A stretch of DNA of 64,000 bases. Source: Acidihalobacter prosperus. Its GTDB lineage: Bacteria; Pseudomonadota; Gammaproteobacteria; DSM-5130; Acidihalobacteraceae. A program made the translations under genes and the position numbers. Positions 7,854 to 16,665 of the stretch are shown piece by piece. Under the pieces are notes generated by a model, which was not told the origin of the DNA, did not search any database, and saw nothing but the letters and a program-made list of their open reading frames with translations. Positions within the stretch are counted from its first letter, which is position 1; every line of letters starts with the position of its first letter. The DNA is taken from positions 543,140 to 607,139 of the forward strand of contig NZ_JQSG02000001.1 in NCBI RefSeq assembly GCF_000754095.2, in the 5' to 3' direction.

Positions 7854-8453
7854 ATGAATCAAGCCATGTCGGATGACGGCGGGCACGCGGCGCACGAAGC
7901 GATCGCCGGACGACTCAGGAACCTGCGCCGGAAACGTGGCTGGAGCCTGGACCGGACGGCTGCCGCGACCGGAGTCAGCAAGGCCATGCTGGGTCAGATC
8001 GAGCGCGGGGAATCGAGCCCGACGCTGGCGACGCTTTGGAAAATCGCAACCGGTTTCGGGCTTTCGATATCGAGTCTGATCGCTCCGTCCGAACGTATAC
8101 CCGGCACCGATATCGGTCGCCAGGGAGCGCTGCCCGTCTGGTCGGACGGGCAGCTGCAGATCAAAACCCTGTTCCCATTCGATGCCGCTTTGGGGTTCGA
8201 ATGGTTCGAGCTGACCTTGCCACCGGCCGCCACGCATCTCTCTGAGGCGCACGAGAGCGGCGTGCTCGAACATGTGCTGGTGCTAGCAGGCACATTGTCC
8301 TTGCTGATCGACGACCGCTGGGTGGCACTGTCGACAGGGGATACGGCGCGCTTTGCCGGCGACGCGGCGCATGGCTACCGCAATACCGCGGAGATGCCCG
8401 CCGTGTTCCATAATCTCATCCATTACGCGCCGGGCACGCATCATGATGGTTGA
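7854..8453 (+). CDS. XRE-cupin transcriptional regulator
   Basis: A 199-residue regulator. Residues 18-75 form an XRE helix-turn-helix (LRRKRGWSLDRTAAATGVSK and AMLGQIERGESSPTLATLWK). Residues 105-190 form a cupin-2 domain (HVLVLAGTLSLLIDDRWVAL). Such proteins usually sense a small ligand and control an adjacent transporter or catabolic operon. It is transcribed away from benE, and two matching palindromes lie between them, so benE is its likely target. Two in-frame ATGs are possible (7854 and 7866); the first is taken. Confidence 0.85.
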   Translation: MNQAMSDDGGHAAHEAIAGRLRNLRRKRGWSLDRTAAATGVSKAMLGQIERGESSPTLATLWKIATGFGLSISSLIAPSERIPGTDIGRQGALPVWSDGQLQIKTLFPFDAALGFEWFELTLPPAATHLSEAHESGVLEHVLVLAGTLSLLIDDRWVALSTGDTARFAGDAAHGYRNTAEMPAVFHNLIHYAPGTHHDG

Positions 8454-8594
8454 GGTCGGCCGAACTTGCCGCAGTGCGTACGGAACGGGCGGCATGCGTG
8501 AGCGACTTGCCTGCGCGGTCGGACAAACTGTCGCCACGCGAACTGGCTATGCTATGAGGCAGCTCCGGCTACGAAAACAGGGAGGGCCCCGCTA

Positions 8595-10502
8595 ATCGCT
8601 TCCGACCGCAGTGCTGTCCACGCGCAGGCCGCCGCCTCCAGACGGGCGGCCCTGCTGTCGGCCGCACGGCGCTTAGCCCTAATACTGGCCGCGCTGACAG
8701 CCGCCGTCATCCTGCTGGCCTGGGAATTACCCGCGCTGGCCGTCCTGCTGTGCGTGGCCGGCATCGCCCTGGCGCGGCGCCATCGCCGCCACGCGGCGCT
8801 GGCCGGCATGCTGGTGGTCGCGCTCACGCTGTTCGCCCTGCTCGGCCACGCCAGCGGGCAGCCGCTGTGGGTGAACACCGTCTTGATGTCACACAATGCA
8901 GACGGCGTGCCCGGCCCGATGTCGATCCAGTCGGCGCTGTTCTTTCTGATCATGGGGCTGGCGCTGAGCCTGCAGGGGCAAACGCTGCGCGCCGCCAGCC
9001 GTATCGTCGACGCATGCGTGGGCATACTGCTGATCATGGCGCTGACGATTCTGGCCGGCTATCTGTTCAATGCCAGCGCGTTTTTCGGACAGTCTGCGGC
9101 CATCCGCACATCGCCGCAGACCTTGTTATGCATGACCCTGCTGGTGTTTTCGCTGTTCGAACGTCGAACACGCAATGGCATCTACGCAGTGCTGGTGGCC
9201 CCCGGCATCGGCAGTCAGTTCGCGCGGATGGCCTTGCCTTTCGTGCTCGTCGTGCCCTTGTTGATCATCACCGCCGGCACCTATCTGACGGCAAGCGGCT
9301 GGCAGTCCGATGCCTACTCGACGGCAACCATGGCAGTGGTGCTGGCGGCGGCATTGATGGTCTTCGTGATGCTCGCCGCGGCGAAGATCAACCAAACGGC
9401 CGCGACGCTGACGGATACCGAAAGCCAGCTGCGCCTGTTGCTGGATTCCGCCGGCGAGGGCATTTACGGACTGGATCGCGAAGGCCGGACAAGCTTCGTC
9501 AATCCGGCCACCTGCGACATGCTCGGCTTCACCGCCGAAGAACTGCTCTGCCAGCCGTTTCACGAGTTGGTACATCATCACCGGAGCGACGGCTCCTCTT
9601 ATCCGCTGGCAGAATGTCCCATGTCCAAGGCGCTCGAGGACGGCCAAGTACATCGCGTCGGCAACGAGATGTTCTGGCGCAAGGATGGCAGCAGCTTCCC
9701 GGTCGATTACGTGACCACACCGATACGCAAGGAAGGCGTCCTGATGGGAGCCGTGGTGATTTTCAACGACGTGACCGAGCGCGTGCGCAACGAACGCATG
9801 AAGGACGAATTCGTGGCCGTGGTCAGCCACGAGCTGCGCACGCCGCTGACCTCCATCAAGGGCGCGCTGGGACTGCTGGCGAGCGGCCGCCTGGGTACGC
9901 TCACGCAGGACGGCAAGGACATGGCGAACATCGCCTACGACAATACCCAGCGCCTCGAACTGCTGGTCAATGATTTGCTCGACATCAACAAGATCCAGCT
10001 CGCCGAGACGCAGTTTCAAATGCACGCGGTCGACCTGCATGCCTTGATCGTCAAGGCCCTGGATGCCAACCGGCCGTATGCCGAAAAATTCGCGGTCGAA
10101 TTCGCTTGGCTGCCCGCGACCGAGGACGGGATTTACGTGCGCGGCGACGAACACCGCCTGATCCAGGTGATGAGCAACCTGCTGTCGAATGCGGTCAAAT
10201 ACTCGCCGCGGGGCAGCCGGGTAAACGTCTCGACGCAATGCGTGGATCATACGGTACGGGTCAGCGTGCGCGATCATGGCCCCGGCGTGCCGCTCGGCTA
10301 TCGGCCGCACATCTTCGAAAAATTCTCGCAGGCGGACAGTTCAGAAACCCGCGCGCGGGGCGGCACCGGGCTCGGGCTGGCGATCTCCAAGGCGATCGTG
10401 GAAAAACACGGCGGAAACATCGGATTCGAGAGCACCCCGGGGCAGGGCGCCACCTTTCACTTCGACCTGCCGCTGTCCGACGTCACGCGCAAAACGGCCT
10501 GA
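8595..10502 (+). CDS. Membrane sensor histidine kinase with PAS domain
   Basis: The N-terminus holds about 6-8 hydrophobic segments of a membrane sensor region. A PAS domain follows (QLRLLLDSAGEGIYGLDREG to VVIFNDVTERVR), then HisKA with phospho-acceptor His in VVSHELRTPLTSIKG, and HATPase with N box (LIQVMSNLLSNAVKYS), G1 (DHGPGVP) and G2 (GGTGLGLAISKAIVEKHGG). The signal is unknown and no response regulator is adjacent. The start is unclear. The first usual start codon is a GTG at 8754, yet the same frame upstream encodes a convincing membrane segment, and a GGAGGG site at 8581-8586 points to a start near 8595, where the codon is ATC. I give 8595 as the approximate start. Confidence 0.8.
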   Translation: MASDRSAVHAQAAASRRAALLSAARRLALILAALTAAVILLAWELPALAVLLCVAGIALARRHRRHAALAGMLVVALTLFALLGHASGQPLWVNTVLMSHNADGVPGPMSIQSALFFLIMGLALSLQGQTLRAASRIVDACVGILLIMALTILAGYLFNASAFFGQSAAIRTSPQTLLCMTLLVFSLFERRTRNGIYAVLVAPGIGSQFARMALPFVLVVPLLIITAGTYLTASGWQSDAYSTATMAVVLAAALMVFVMLAAAKINQTAATLTDTESQLRLLLDSAGEGIYGLDREGRTSFVNPATCDMLGFTAEELLCQPFHELVHHHRSDGSSYPLAECPMSKALEDGQVHRVGNEMFWRKDGSSFPVDYVTTPIRKEGVLMGAVVIFNDVTERVRNERMKDEFVAVVSHELRTPLTSIKGALGLLASGRLGTLTQDGKDMANIAYDNTQRLELLVNDLLDINKIQLAETQFQMHAVDLHALIVKALDANRPYAEKFAVEFAWLPATEDGIYVRGDEHRLIQVMSNLLSNAVKYSPRGSRVNVSTQCVDHTVRVSVRDHGPGVPLGYRPHIFEKFSQADSSETRARGGTGLGLAISKAIVEKHGGNIGFESTPGQGATFHFDLPLSDVTRKTA

Positions 10503-10542
10503 CGTCCGGCACCGGCCTGGATACACGCGACCCGGAGCCTGG

Positions 10543-11175
10543 ATGTTCGGTACACACGATCTTGCACTATTCATGCTTGCCGGCCTGCTGCTGAACGCCA
10601 CGCCCGGGCCGGACACGCTGTACATCAGCGGCCGCAGCCTGCAACAGGGCTGGCGTGCCGGCGCAATGGCGTCTCTCGGCGTCGGCGCCGGCTGCCTGAT
10701 ACACACGACAGCCGCGGCCATCGGCCTGTCCGCGCTGATCGCCGCGTCCGCGACCGCCTTCACCGCGATCAAGATCCTCGGCGCCGCCTATCTCATCTAC
10801 ATGGGCATCGACCTGATGCATGCGCCGGCGCCGAGCGGCACCGAGCGCGGTCGGCCAGCCGTACCGGCGGGGCTGTGGCGGGCGTTCGCCCACGGTTGTC
10901 TGACCAATGCGCTCAACCCCAAGGTCGCTCTGTTTTTCCTGGCGTTTCTGCCTCAGTTCGTGACGCCGGGCGCGCCGAACAAGGCCTTGGCCTTCCTGTT
11001 CCTCGGCCTGTTGTTCAACCTGACCGGCACGCTGTGGAATCTCGGCGTGGCCATCACCGTCGCGCGATTGGGGTCTGGCTGGCAGCGACATCGCCTCCGA
11101 ATCTGGCTTAGCCGTCTTCTCGGTGGCCTGCTGGTACTGGTCGGCGTGCGCCTGATTTTCGTGGTTCCGCGCTGA
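10543..11175 (+). CDS. LysE/RhtB family amino-acid exporter
   Basis: A 210-residue inner-membrane protein with about six hydrophobic segments. The N-terminal motif NATPGPDTLYISGRSLQQGW is the hallmark of the RhtB branch of LysE exporters. GCLTNALNPKVALFFLAFLPQF in the middle is the second conserved block. Such proteins export amino acids such as threonine or homoserine lactones; the substrate here is unknown. The ATG at 10543 is chosen because the upstream in-frame extension runs back into the kinase gene. It starts 40 bp after that gene and may be co-transcribed. Confidence 0.88.
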   Translation: MFGTHDLALFMLAGLLLNATPGPDTLYISGRSLQQGWRAGAMASLGVGAGCLIHTTAAAIGLSALIAASATAFTAIKILGAAYLIYMGIDLMHAPAPSGTERGRPAVPAGLWRAFAHGCLTNALNPKVALFFLAFLPQFVTPGAPNKALAFLFLGLLFNLTGTLWNLGVAITVARLGSGWQRHRLRIWLSRLLGGLLVLVGVRLIFVVPR

Positions 11176-11266
11176 GCCTGGCTGATGTCGGCGGTCGCTG
11201 TGCTACCATCGCGCGCCATGTCCATCGCTACCGTGCACGTCGCGGCTACCGCCGCGCGGGAACCGC

Positions 11267-12181
11267 GTGTCTGAATCCACTCCGCCGCCGCTGGCGCCGC
11301 GCTACTGGGCCGGCTGGCTGCTCGTCGGGCTGATCCAGCTCGGCCACTGGCTGCTGCCGAGGCGCCTGCGCCGCGCCGCCGGACGCGCCCTGGGAGGACT
11401 TGCCTGGCATTTCAACCGCACCCCGCGCCGCGTGGCATTGACCAACCTGGAGCGCTGCCGGCCCGATCTGGATACGGCTGCGCGCGAGGCCTTGCTGCGC
11501 GAGCATTTCCGGCTGATGGGGCAGGGGGTTTGGGATTACCCGCTCGCCTGGTTCGGCGGCCGTCGCCGCCTGGCGCGCGAAGTGGCGATCGAGGGCCTCG
11601 ATCATCTCAAGCGCGCACGTGCAGCCGGGCGTCCGGTCATTCTGATGGTCGCGCACACCGCCGCACTCGACATCGCGCCGCCGCGGCTGGCGATGGAGGT
11701 GCCGATGGCCGGCCCCTACAACCCCTTCGGCAACGTCCTGGCCGACTGGCTGATCAACCACGGCCGCAGCCGTTTCGGCAACACCCCGATCTCCCGGGAA
11801 TCCGGCTTGCGCGGGTTGTTGCGCGCACTGCGCGACGGCGGCGTGCTGTATTACCTGGCGGACGAGGATTACGGTGCGGAACGCTCGGTGTTCGTGCCGC
11901 TGTTCGGACAGATCAAGGCGACACTGCCGATCATCGGCCGCCTGGCCGGTGCCAGCGGCGCGGTGGTGCTGCCGACGATGACCGTCTACGATGCGGAGAT
12001 GGCGCGCTATCGCGTGATTCTCGACCCGCCGCTGGCGGACTTTCCCAGCGGCGACGCCGCCCTGGACGCACGGCGCATGAACGAGGCGCTGGAGTCGCAG
12101 ATCACGCGCTATCCGGCCCACTACCTCTGGACGCTGAAGCTGTTCCGCACCCGCCCGCCGGGGGAGGCCGGCTGGTATTGA
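11267..12181 (+). CDS. Lipid A biosynthesis acyltransferase (LpxL/HtrB family)
   Basis: A 304-residue acyltransferase that adds a secondary acyl chain to Kdo2-lipid A at the inner membrane. There is one N-terminal hydrophobic segment (WAGWLLVGLIQLGHWLLP). The catalytic HX4D motif is H130-D135 (HTAALD), and a further conserved block is YLADEDYGAERSVFVPLFGQ. The start is a GTG; no in-frame ATG fits. Length matches the family (about 300). Whether it is the lauroyl (LpxL) or myristoyl (LpxM) type cannot be told from sequence alone. The Kdo and lipid A export genes lie about 32 kb downstream. Confidence 0.88.
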   Translation: MSESTPPPLAPRYWAGWLLVGLIQLGHWLLPRRLRRAAGRALGGLAWHFNRTPRRVALTNLERCRPDLDTAAREALLREHFRLMGQGVWDYPLAWFGGRRRLAREVAIEGLDHLKRARAAGRPVILMVAHTAALDIAPPRLAMEVPMAGPYNPFGNVLADWLINHGRSRFGNTPISRESGLRGLLRALRDGGVLYYLADEDYGAERSVFVPLFGQIKATLPIIGRLAGASGAVVLPTMTVYDAEMARYRVILDPPLADFPSGDAALDARRMNEALESQITRYPAHYLWTLKLFRTRPPGEAGWY

Positions 12182-12190
12182 ACGACGAGG

Positions 12191-12865
12191 CTACTCGCGC
12201 CGCAGAATGCGGTCGACGAGGGTGTTGAACCAACGATTGCTGCGAAAACTCGAACGGATGTCTTCCTGGCGATATTCGCTGCGGATCCAGGCTTCGAGGC
12301 TGATGCCGCTGACCCGTCGCGCGGCCTCGTAGCGCTCGAAGAAGTGATCGAGCAGACCGGTACGGGCATGGCGATAATGCCAGTAAGGCCACAGCCGAAG
12401 CTGATGCGTACGGTCCAGCGGCACGCCTTCCATCCAATGCAGATACAGCGTCGCCATGAAACCCGCGCGGTCGGCCCCGGACATGCAGTGGAACAGCGCG
12501 GGATACTCGATCTCGGCGAGCAGTCGCTTGACCTCCAGCAGCGCTTCCGGGCGGTGCGTGTCGCGCGAGAACAGGCGCACATCCACATGCCTGACGCCCT
12601 CGCGTGCGCACAGCTCGCGTTCGAGGGCCAACGTCGGCGTATCGATGGGCCCGCGCAGATTGACCACCGTGCGCAGGCCGTCGCGGCGGATGCGCCTGAC
12701 CAGCGTCCAGGGCGGCAGCTGCCCCGAACGGAAGGCGCGCTGGCCGACGCGATGATAATTGGTGGTGAGCAGGATGCGTACCCAGCCGTGTTCGTGGATC
12801 AGCGCGTGCCAGTATGCCCACAGGCGCTGACGCGGGCTGAGCGTTGTGGGTTGCGGGTCCGGCAT
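12191..12865 (-). CDS. Dual-specificity/tyrosine phosphatase-like protein
   Basis: A 224-residue cytoplasmic protein with a CX5R phosphatase signature: C127 to R133 in HCMSGADRAGF. Upstream, the stretch RRDGLRTVVNLRGPIDTP contains the typical strand-loop of the Siw14/atypical dual-specificity group. Such enzymes hydrolyse phosphotyrosine, phosphoserine or inositol (pyro)phosphates. The C-terminal 60 residues carry several aromatic residues and no recognised domain. It converges with the acyltransferase gene, with 9 bp between them. The natural substrate is unknown; a role in envelope polysaccharide metabolism is only a guess. Confidence 0.8.
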   Translation of the reverse strand: MPDPQPTTLSPRQRLWAYWHALIHEHGWVRILLTTNYHRVGQRAFRSGQLPPWTLVRRIRRDGLRTVVNLRGPIDTPTLALERELCAREGVRHVDVRLFSRDTHRPEALLEVKRLLAEIEYPALFHCMSGADRAGFMATLYLHWMEGVPLDRTHQLRLWPYWHYRHARTGLLDHFFERYEAARRVSGISLEAWIRSEYRQEDIRSSFRSNRWFNTLVDRILRRE

Positions 12866-12952
12866 GATTCTGCGGTGCTTGGTCGGCCGCCTAGTTTACG
12901 TGAACTCGCCCCCGGGCGGGCCCGATTTATCGGACAACGAGGCGATGTGCGG

Positions 12953-13543
12953 ATGAAATGGGAAATTCTCGACAAGGTCCAGTGTTTCAAGGGCTTCTAC
13001 GAACTGGTGCGATACCGTGTGCGTCACGCCCTGTTCGCCGGCGGCATGGGGCAACCGATCACCCGTGAGCTGATGATCCGCGGGCAGGCGGCCGCGGTAC
13101 TGCCCTACGATCCGGTGTCCGACCGGGTCTTGCTGGTCGAACAGTTCCGTATTGGCGCCATCGATTCGCCGCACGGCCCGTGGCTGGTGGAAATCGTAGC
13201 CGGGCTGGTCGAGCCAGGCGAACAGCCGGAAGCGGTGGCCCGCCGCGAAGCCCTGGAGGAGGCTGGCTGCACGCTGCGCGAAATCGAGCCCATCTGCGAG
13301 TACTACTCCAGCCCCGGGGGCAGCACGGAACGGGTCAGTCTGTTTGCCGCACGCATGGACAGCGACGGCCTGGGCGGCATCCATGGACTGGCCGAGGAGG
13401 GCGAGGATATCCGGGCCTTCCTGATGTCGGCCGACGAGGCGATCGATCAGATGCGGCGCGGGTTGATCGACAATGCGATGAGCATCATCGCCTTGCAGTG
13501 GCTGGCGCTCAATCGCGAGCGCTTGCGCGCGCAGTGGCGCTAG
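12953..13543 (+). CDS. nudF: ADP-ribose pyrophosphatase (Nudix)
   Basis: A 196-residue Nudix hydrolase that splits ADP-ribose into AMP and ribose 5-phosphate. The Nudix box is intact (GLVEPGEQPEAVARREALEE followed by AG), and downstream EYYSSPGGSTERVSLFAA matches the ADP-ribose-specific group. The ATG at 12953 gives the family length (about 200). Longer upstream frames overlap the divergent phosphatase gene. Its stop codon interlocks with that of the convergent small gene: both use the palindrome CTAG. Confidence 0.9.
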   Translation: MKWEILDKVQCFKGFYELVRYRVRHALFAGGMGQPITRELMIRGQAAAVLPYDPVSDRVLLVEQFRIGAIDSPHGPWLVEIVAGLVEPGEQPEAVARREALEEAGCTLREIEPICEYYSSPGGSTERVSLFAARMDSDGLGGIHGLAEEGEDIRAFLMSADEAIDQMRRGLIDNAMSIIALQWLALNRERLRAQWR

Positions 13544-13845
13544 TGGGTGTTTGAGGCCGGATCGCTGTCTTCCCGCTGGGCGCGGAAGGCGACCTGATTC
13601 GCGGTGTTGATGTTATGCAGGATGTAGGTCTTGATGTTGCCGAGAAATTCATCCATCTCGGCATCCTTGCCGAGGTTGCTGTCGATGGTCGCCACCACCT
13701 CGCCCAGGGTCTTGCTCAGATGGTCGGCCCGCGCCATTTCGCGTGCCGCGTAGCGGGCGAGGCGTTCCTCGCGCTCGGCGGTGCCTGCGGCATTGCGGGT
13801 GTGATTCTCGATAATCGTCTGCCAACGGGGCTTGGCGCTGCTCAT
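13540..13845 (-). CDS. Small conserved-looking cytoplasmic protein, unknown function
   Basis: A 101-residue charged, mostly helical protein (MSSAKPRWQTIIENHTRN at the start; EMARADHLSKTLGEVVATID in the middle; LHNINTANQVAFRAQRE near the end). No signal peptide and no recognised domain. The ATG at 13845 is preferred over upstream starts because the upstream extension has no coding look. Its stop codon overlaps the nudF stop, tail to tail. Function unknown. Confidence 0.5.
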   Translation of the reverse strand: MSSAKPRWQTIIENHTRNAAGTAEREERLARYAAREMARADHLSKTLGEVVATIDSNLGKDAEMDEFLGNIKTYILHNINTANQVAFRAQREDSDPASNTH

Positions 13846-13954
13846 GCGGCATAATCCTTGAGACTGAAAATCGGCAAGCCGCAGTGTAGCAGGCAACGAC
13901 GTATGCCGTCGGCGCCCAGGCCGCCGGTCGTCACCCATATGCGACACCTCGGCG

Positions 13955-13960
13955 TATAAT
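13955..13960 (+). promoter_or_regulatory. Possible -10 element upstream of folE
   Basis: A perfect TATAAT lies 69 bp upstream of the folE start in otherwise GC-rich DNA. No good -35 element is visible 17 bp before it, so the assignment is weak. Confidence 0.3.
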
Positions 13961-14029
13961 CCAGCCGCGCGCGGCAGCGCCCATCACACGAGCGGAAGAC
14001 GGCACGACGCCGTCCACAGGAGACCCAGC

Positions 14030-14587
14030 ATGAGCCTGACAGATCTGGAGGCGAGCTATCGGGAGATACTCGCGACCACCGGCGAACCGCTCGAACGCGA
14101 CGGATTGCGCGACACCCCGCTACGCGCCGCCAAGGCCTTCGAATTCCTGACCCGCGGATACCGCCAGACCCTCGACGAGGTCGTCAACGGCGCCCTGTTC
14201 GACTCAGACATGGACGAGATGGTGGTGGTGCGCGACGTCGAGCTGTACTCGCTGTGCGAGCATCACGTGCTGCCGTTCATCGGCAAGGCCCATGTCGCCT
14301 ACCTGCCGCAAGGCAAGGTGCTCGGCCTGTCCAAGATCGCGCGCATCGTAGACATGTTCGCGCGCCGGCTGCAGATCCAGGAAGGGCTGACCCGGCAGAT
14401 TGCCGAAGCCGTACAGGAGGTCACCGGGGCCACCGGCGTCGGCGTGGTGGTCGAGGCGCGCCACCTGTGCATGATGATGCGCGGCGTGGAGAAACAGAAC
14501 TCCAGCATGACCACCTCGGTGATGCTCGGACAGTTCCGCAGCAACCCCGACACCCGCGCCGAATTCCTGCGCCTGATCCGCGGCTGA
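14030..14587 (+). CDS. folE: GTP cyclohydrolase I
   Basis: A 185-residue enzyme that converts GTP to 7,8-dihydroneopterin triphosphate, the first step of tetrahydrofolate synthesis (and of some modified bases). Zinc-binding motifs are present: C76 and H79 in [10 protein letters not shown], and the later Cys in [11 protein letters not shown]. The substrate-binding block [20 protein letters not shown] is intact. An AGGAG site precedes the start. Length equals that of compact bacterial FolE proteins. It is followed by a DUF523/DUF1722 gene 26 bp downstream, probably co-transcribed. Confidence 0.95.
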   Translation: MSLTDLEASYREILATTGEPLERDGLRDTPLRAAKAFEFLTRGYRQTLDEVVNGALFDSDMDEMVVVRDVELYSLCEHHVLPFIGKAHVAYLPQGKVLGLSKIARIVDMFARRLQIQEGLTRQIAEAVQEVTGATGVGVVVEARHLCMMMRGVEKQNSSMTTSVMLGQFRSNPDTRAEFLRLIRG

Positions 14588-14613
14588 TCGCGAGTCCTCC
14601 GCGCGAGCCGGCG

Positions 14614-15543
14614 ATGACACGTCCCCGTGTCGGCATCAGTAGTTGCCTGCTCGGTCATGCGGTACGCCATGACGGCGGCCACAAGCGCGATCCTTATCTT
14701 TGCGAGGTGTTGGCCTCGGTATTCGAGTGGGTGCCGCTGTGTCCGGAGACGGCCATCGGCCTGGGCACCCCGCGGCCACCCATACATCTGCGCCGATTCG
14801 GCGAACGCATACGCGTGGTCGCGGTCGATGACCCGGCGCTCGACGTCACCGATGAACTGGCCGCAGAGGCCGCGCGCAGCCTTAAGACGGAGGCCCCGCT
14901 GGCCGGTTATGTACTCAAGCAGGCGTCCCCGAGCTGCGGCTTGCACGACGTCCGCGTGCACGACCGCGCAGGCGCCAAGCCGATACGCGAGGGCCGGGGC
15001 GGATTCGCCGCAGCCCTCTCGCGACTCGCCCCCCTGCTGCCGCTTGCCGAGGAAACTCAACTGCACGATCCGCGCCTGCGCCAGCACTTCATCTGGCGCA
15101 CGCTGGCCTATCATCGCTGGCTGCAACTGGCGGACGCCGGCATGCAACCACGCGATCTCGTCGATTTCCATACCCGGCACAAATACCTGCTGATGGCGCA
15201 CGCTCAGAACGCCTACCGGCACCTGGGTCGATTGGTTTCCCAGGCGGGAAGCACGGATTCTTTTGATGATTTATCAGAAAATTACATTGAATATTTCATG
15301 TCGGCCATGAAGACTCCCGCGAGTCCAGGCGAGCATGCGAACGCCCTGCAGCACATGGCGGGCTACTTCAGCGACCGCATCGATGCCGCCGATCGCGCCG
15401 AGCTGACCGAAACCATCGAGGCCTGCCGCCACGGACAGCTTCCGCTGGCCGTGGCCGTCGCCCTCCTGCGCCATCACCTGAGGCGCCACCCCCAGGCACA
15501 TCTGGAACGACAGCTCTACCTCGACCCGATCGCCCTGGTATAA
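14614..15543 (+). CDS. DUF523-DUF1722 protein (YbgA-like)
   Basis: A 309-residue two-domain protein. Residues 1-150 are DUF523, with conserved Cys in ISSCLLGHAVRHDGGHKRD, VPLCPETAIGLGTPR and QASPSCGLHDV. Residues 190-305 are DUF1722 (LVDFHTRHKYLLMAHAQNAY). The family is often found beside deoxyribodipyrimidine photolyase genes and is suspected to act in DNA repair or nucleotide metabolism, but its reaction is not known to me. Here it follows folE, and folate is a photolyase cofactor, which is a loose thematic link. The three Cys motifs suggest metal or Fe-S binding. Confidence 0.85.
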   Translation: MTRPRVGISSCLLGHAVRHDGGHKRDPYLCEVLASVFEWVPLCPETAIGLGTPRPPIHLRRFGERIRVVAVDDPALDVTDELAAEAARSLKTEAPLAGYVLKQASPSCGLHDVRVHDRAGAKPIREGRGGFAAALSRLAPLLPLAEETQLHDPRLRQHFIWRTLAYHRWLQLADAGMQPRDLVDFHTRHKYLLMAHAQNAYRHLGRLVSQAGSTDSFDDLSENYIEYFMSAMKTPASPGEHANALQHMAGYFSDRIDAADRAELTETIEACRHGQLPLAVAVALLRHHLRRHPQAHLERQLYLDPIALV

Positions 15544-15634
15544 GTGCTGCCCTTGAAGCTGCGGGGTCGCGCGGAGTCTCTGAAGCGCGGTCGGCACGCC
15601 CGCGCGTCAATGCCGCCCCTCTGGACAGCGGCAA

Positions 15635-16549
15635 TCAGGCGCCGGAAGAACAGACCGCCGTGCGCGCTTCACGCAGCTTGCGGCGGTCCGAATAGCCGAT
15701 GTAGAGCGCCAGCGTGCCGACCACGACGGCGCCACCGACGAACATGGCGGCGGTAGGCTTTTGCCCCGTACCCAGCCAGACCCAGGCAGGGCCGAGCACC
15801 GTTTCGACGAGCATGACCAGGCTGACGTTGGCGGTCGCCGTATATCGCGTGGCCATGGAAAGCAGGAAAAATGAAACCGGCAGGATGAGCACACCGGTGA
15901 CGATAACGGCCCATAGGTGGCCATGCCATGCGGCGGCGGGACCGACCATGCCAAACGAGATAGCACCGGCAAGTAGCGCGCCGCCGCCGTTGGCGAGCAG
16001 TATCGGTACCGCCGGATTGCGCCGCAGCGAGACGAAGTTGAGCGCGACGCACAAGGCCACGGCCAGTCCGGCGACGGCACCGATCAGTGCCTCGCGTCCA
16101 CCCAGCACCGCCTCCGGCGCGTCGCCGAGCACGGCGATGCCGATCCCGCCCATGACCATCACCATGGCCAGCCATGTGGACGCGTGCGTGTCCTCGCCCA
16201 TCAGCAGGAAGGCAAGGATCGCGGAAAACACGGGCACGGTGGCAACGCCGAACAGGACGATCGGGATCGGCGCCTCGGCGATGCCGAAGCTGAACAGAAT
16301 GGCGCCGGCGAACTGGCACAGCACCACGGTCAGGCCGCCGCTCGAGAAGAGTCCGCGCATGTCGCTGCGCCAGTCGCGTCGCCGAAAGACGAACCAGGCG
16401 GCGATGAATACGAAACCCATCAGCATTCCGCGCCAGGCGACCATTTCCAGCGCACCCATTCCGGACCAGCGCATGAACAAGGTGTCGGGCGTAAGGACCA
16501 GTGCGCCGCAGAGGGCGATGAGGAGACCGAAGCTCGGATGACGTGTCAT
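15635..16549 (-). CDS. EamA/DMT superfamily transporter
   Basis: A 304-residue inner-membrane protein with about ten hydrophobic segments arranged as two EamA repeats (first about residues 8-140, second about 150-285). Typical positions include SGMGALEMVAWRGMLMGFVF early and LVMLVETVLGPAWVWLGTGQ in the second repeat. DMT carriers move metabolites, commonly outward; the substrate is unknown. It converges with the DUF523 gene and is tail-separated from the thioredoxin-NHL gene, so probably monocistronic. Confidence 0.87.
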   Translation of the reverse strand: MTRHPSFGLLIALCGALVLTPDTLFMRWSGMGALEMVAWRGMLMGFVFIAAWFVFRRRDWRSDMRGLFSSGGLTVVLCQFAGAILFSFGIAEAPIPIVLFGVATVPVFSAILAFLLMGEDTHASTWLAMVMVMGGIGIAVLGDAPEAVLGGREALIGAVAGLAVALCVALNFVSLRRNPAVPILLANGGGALLAGAISFGMVGPAAAWHGHLWAVIVTGVLILPVSFFLLSMATRYTATANVSLVMLVETVLGPAWVWLGTGQKPTAAMFVGGAVVVGTLALYIGYSDRRKLREARTAVCSSGA

Positions 16550-16665
16550 GCGGAAAGGTTGCCGTGCCGTTGCCGATCAGGCTGCGCAGCGTACCTGTTC
16601 GGCCGCGGGATCGCCACCCGACCGGTCCAGGCATGGACGGCCGACACCGAGCGGCTGCACGGTCT

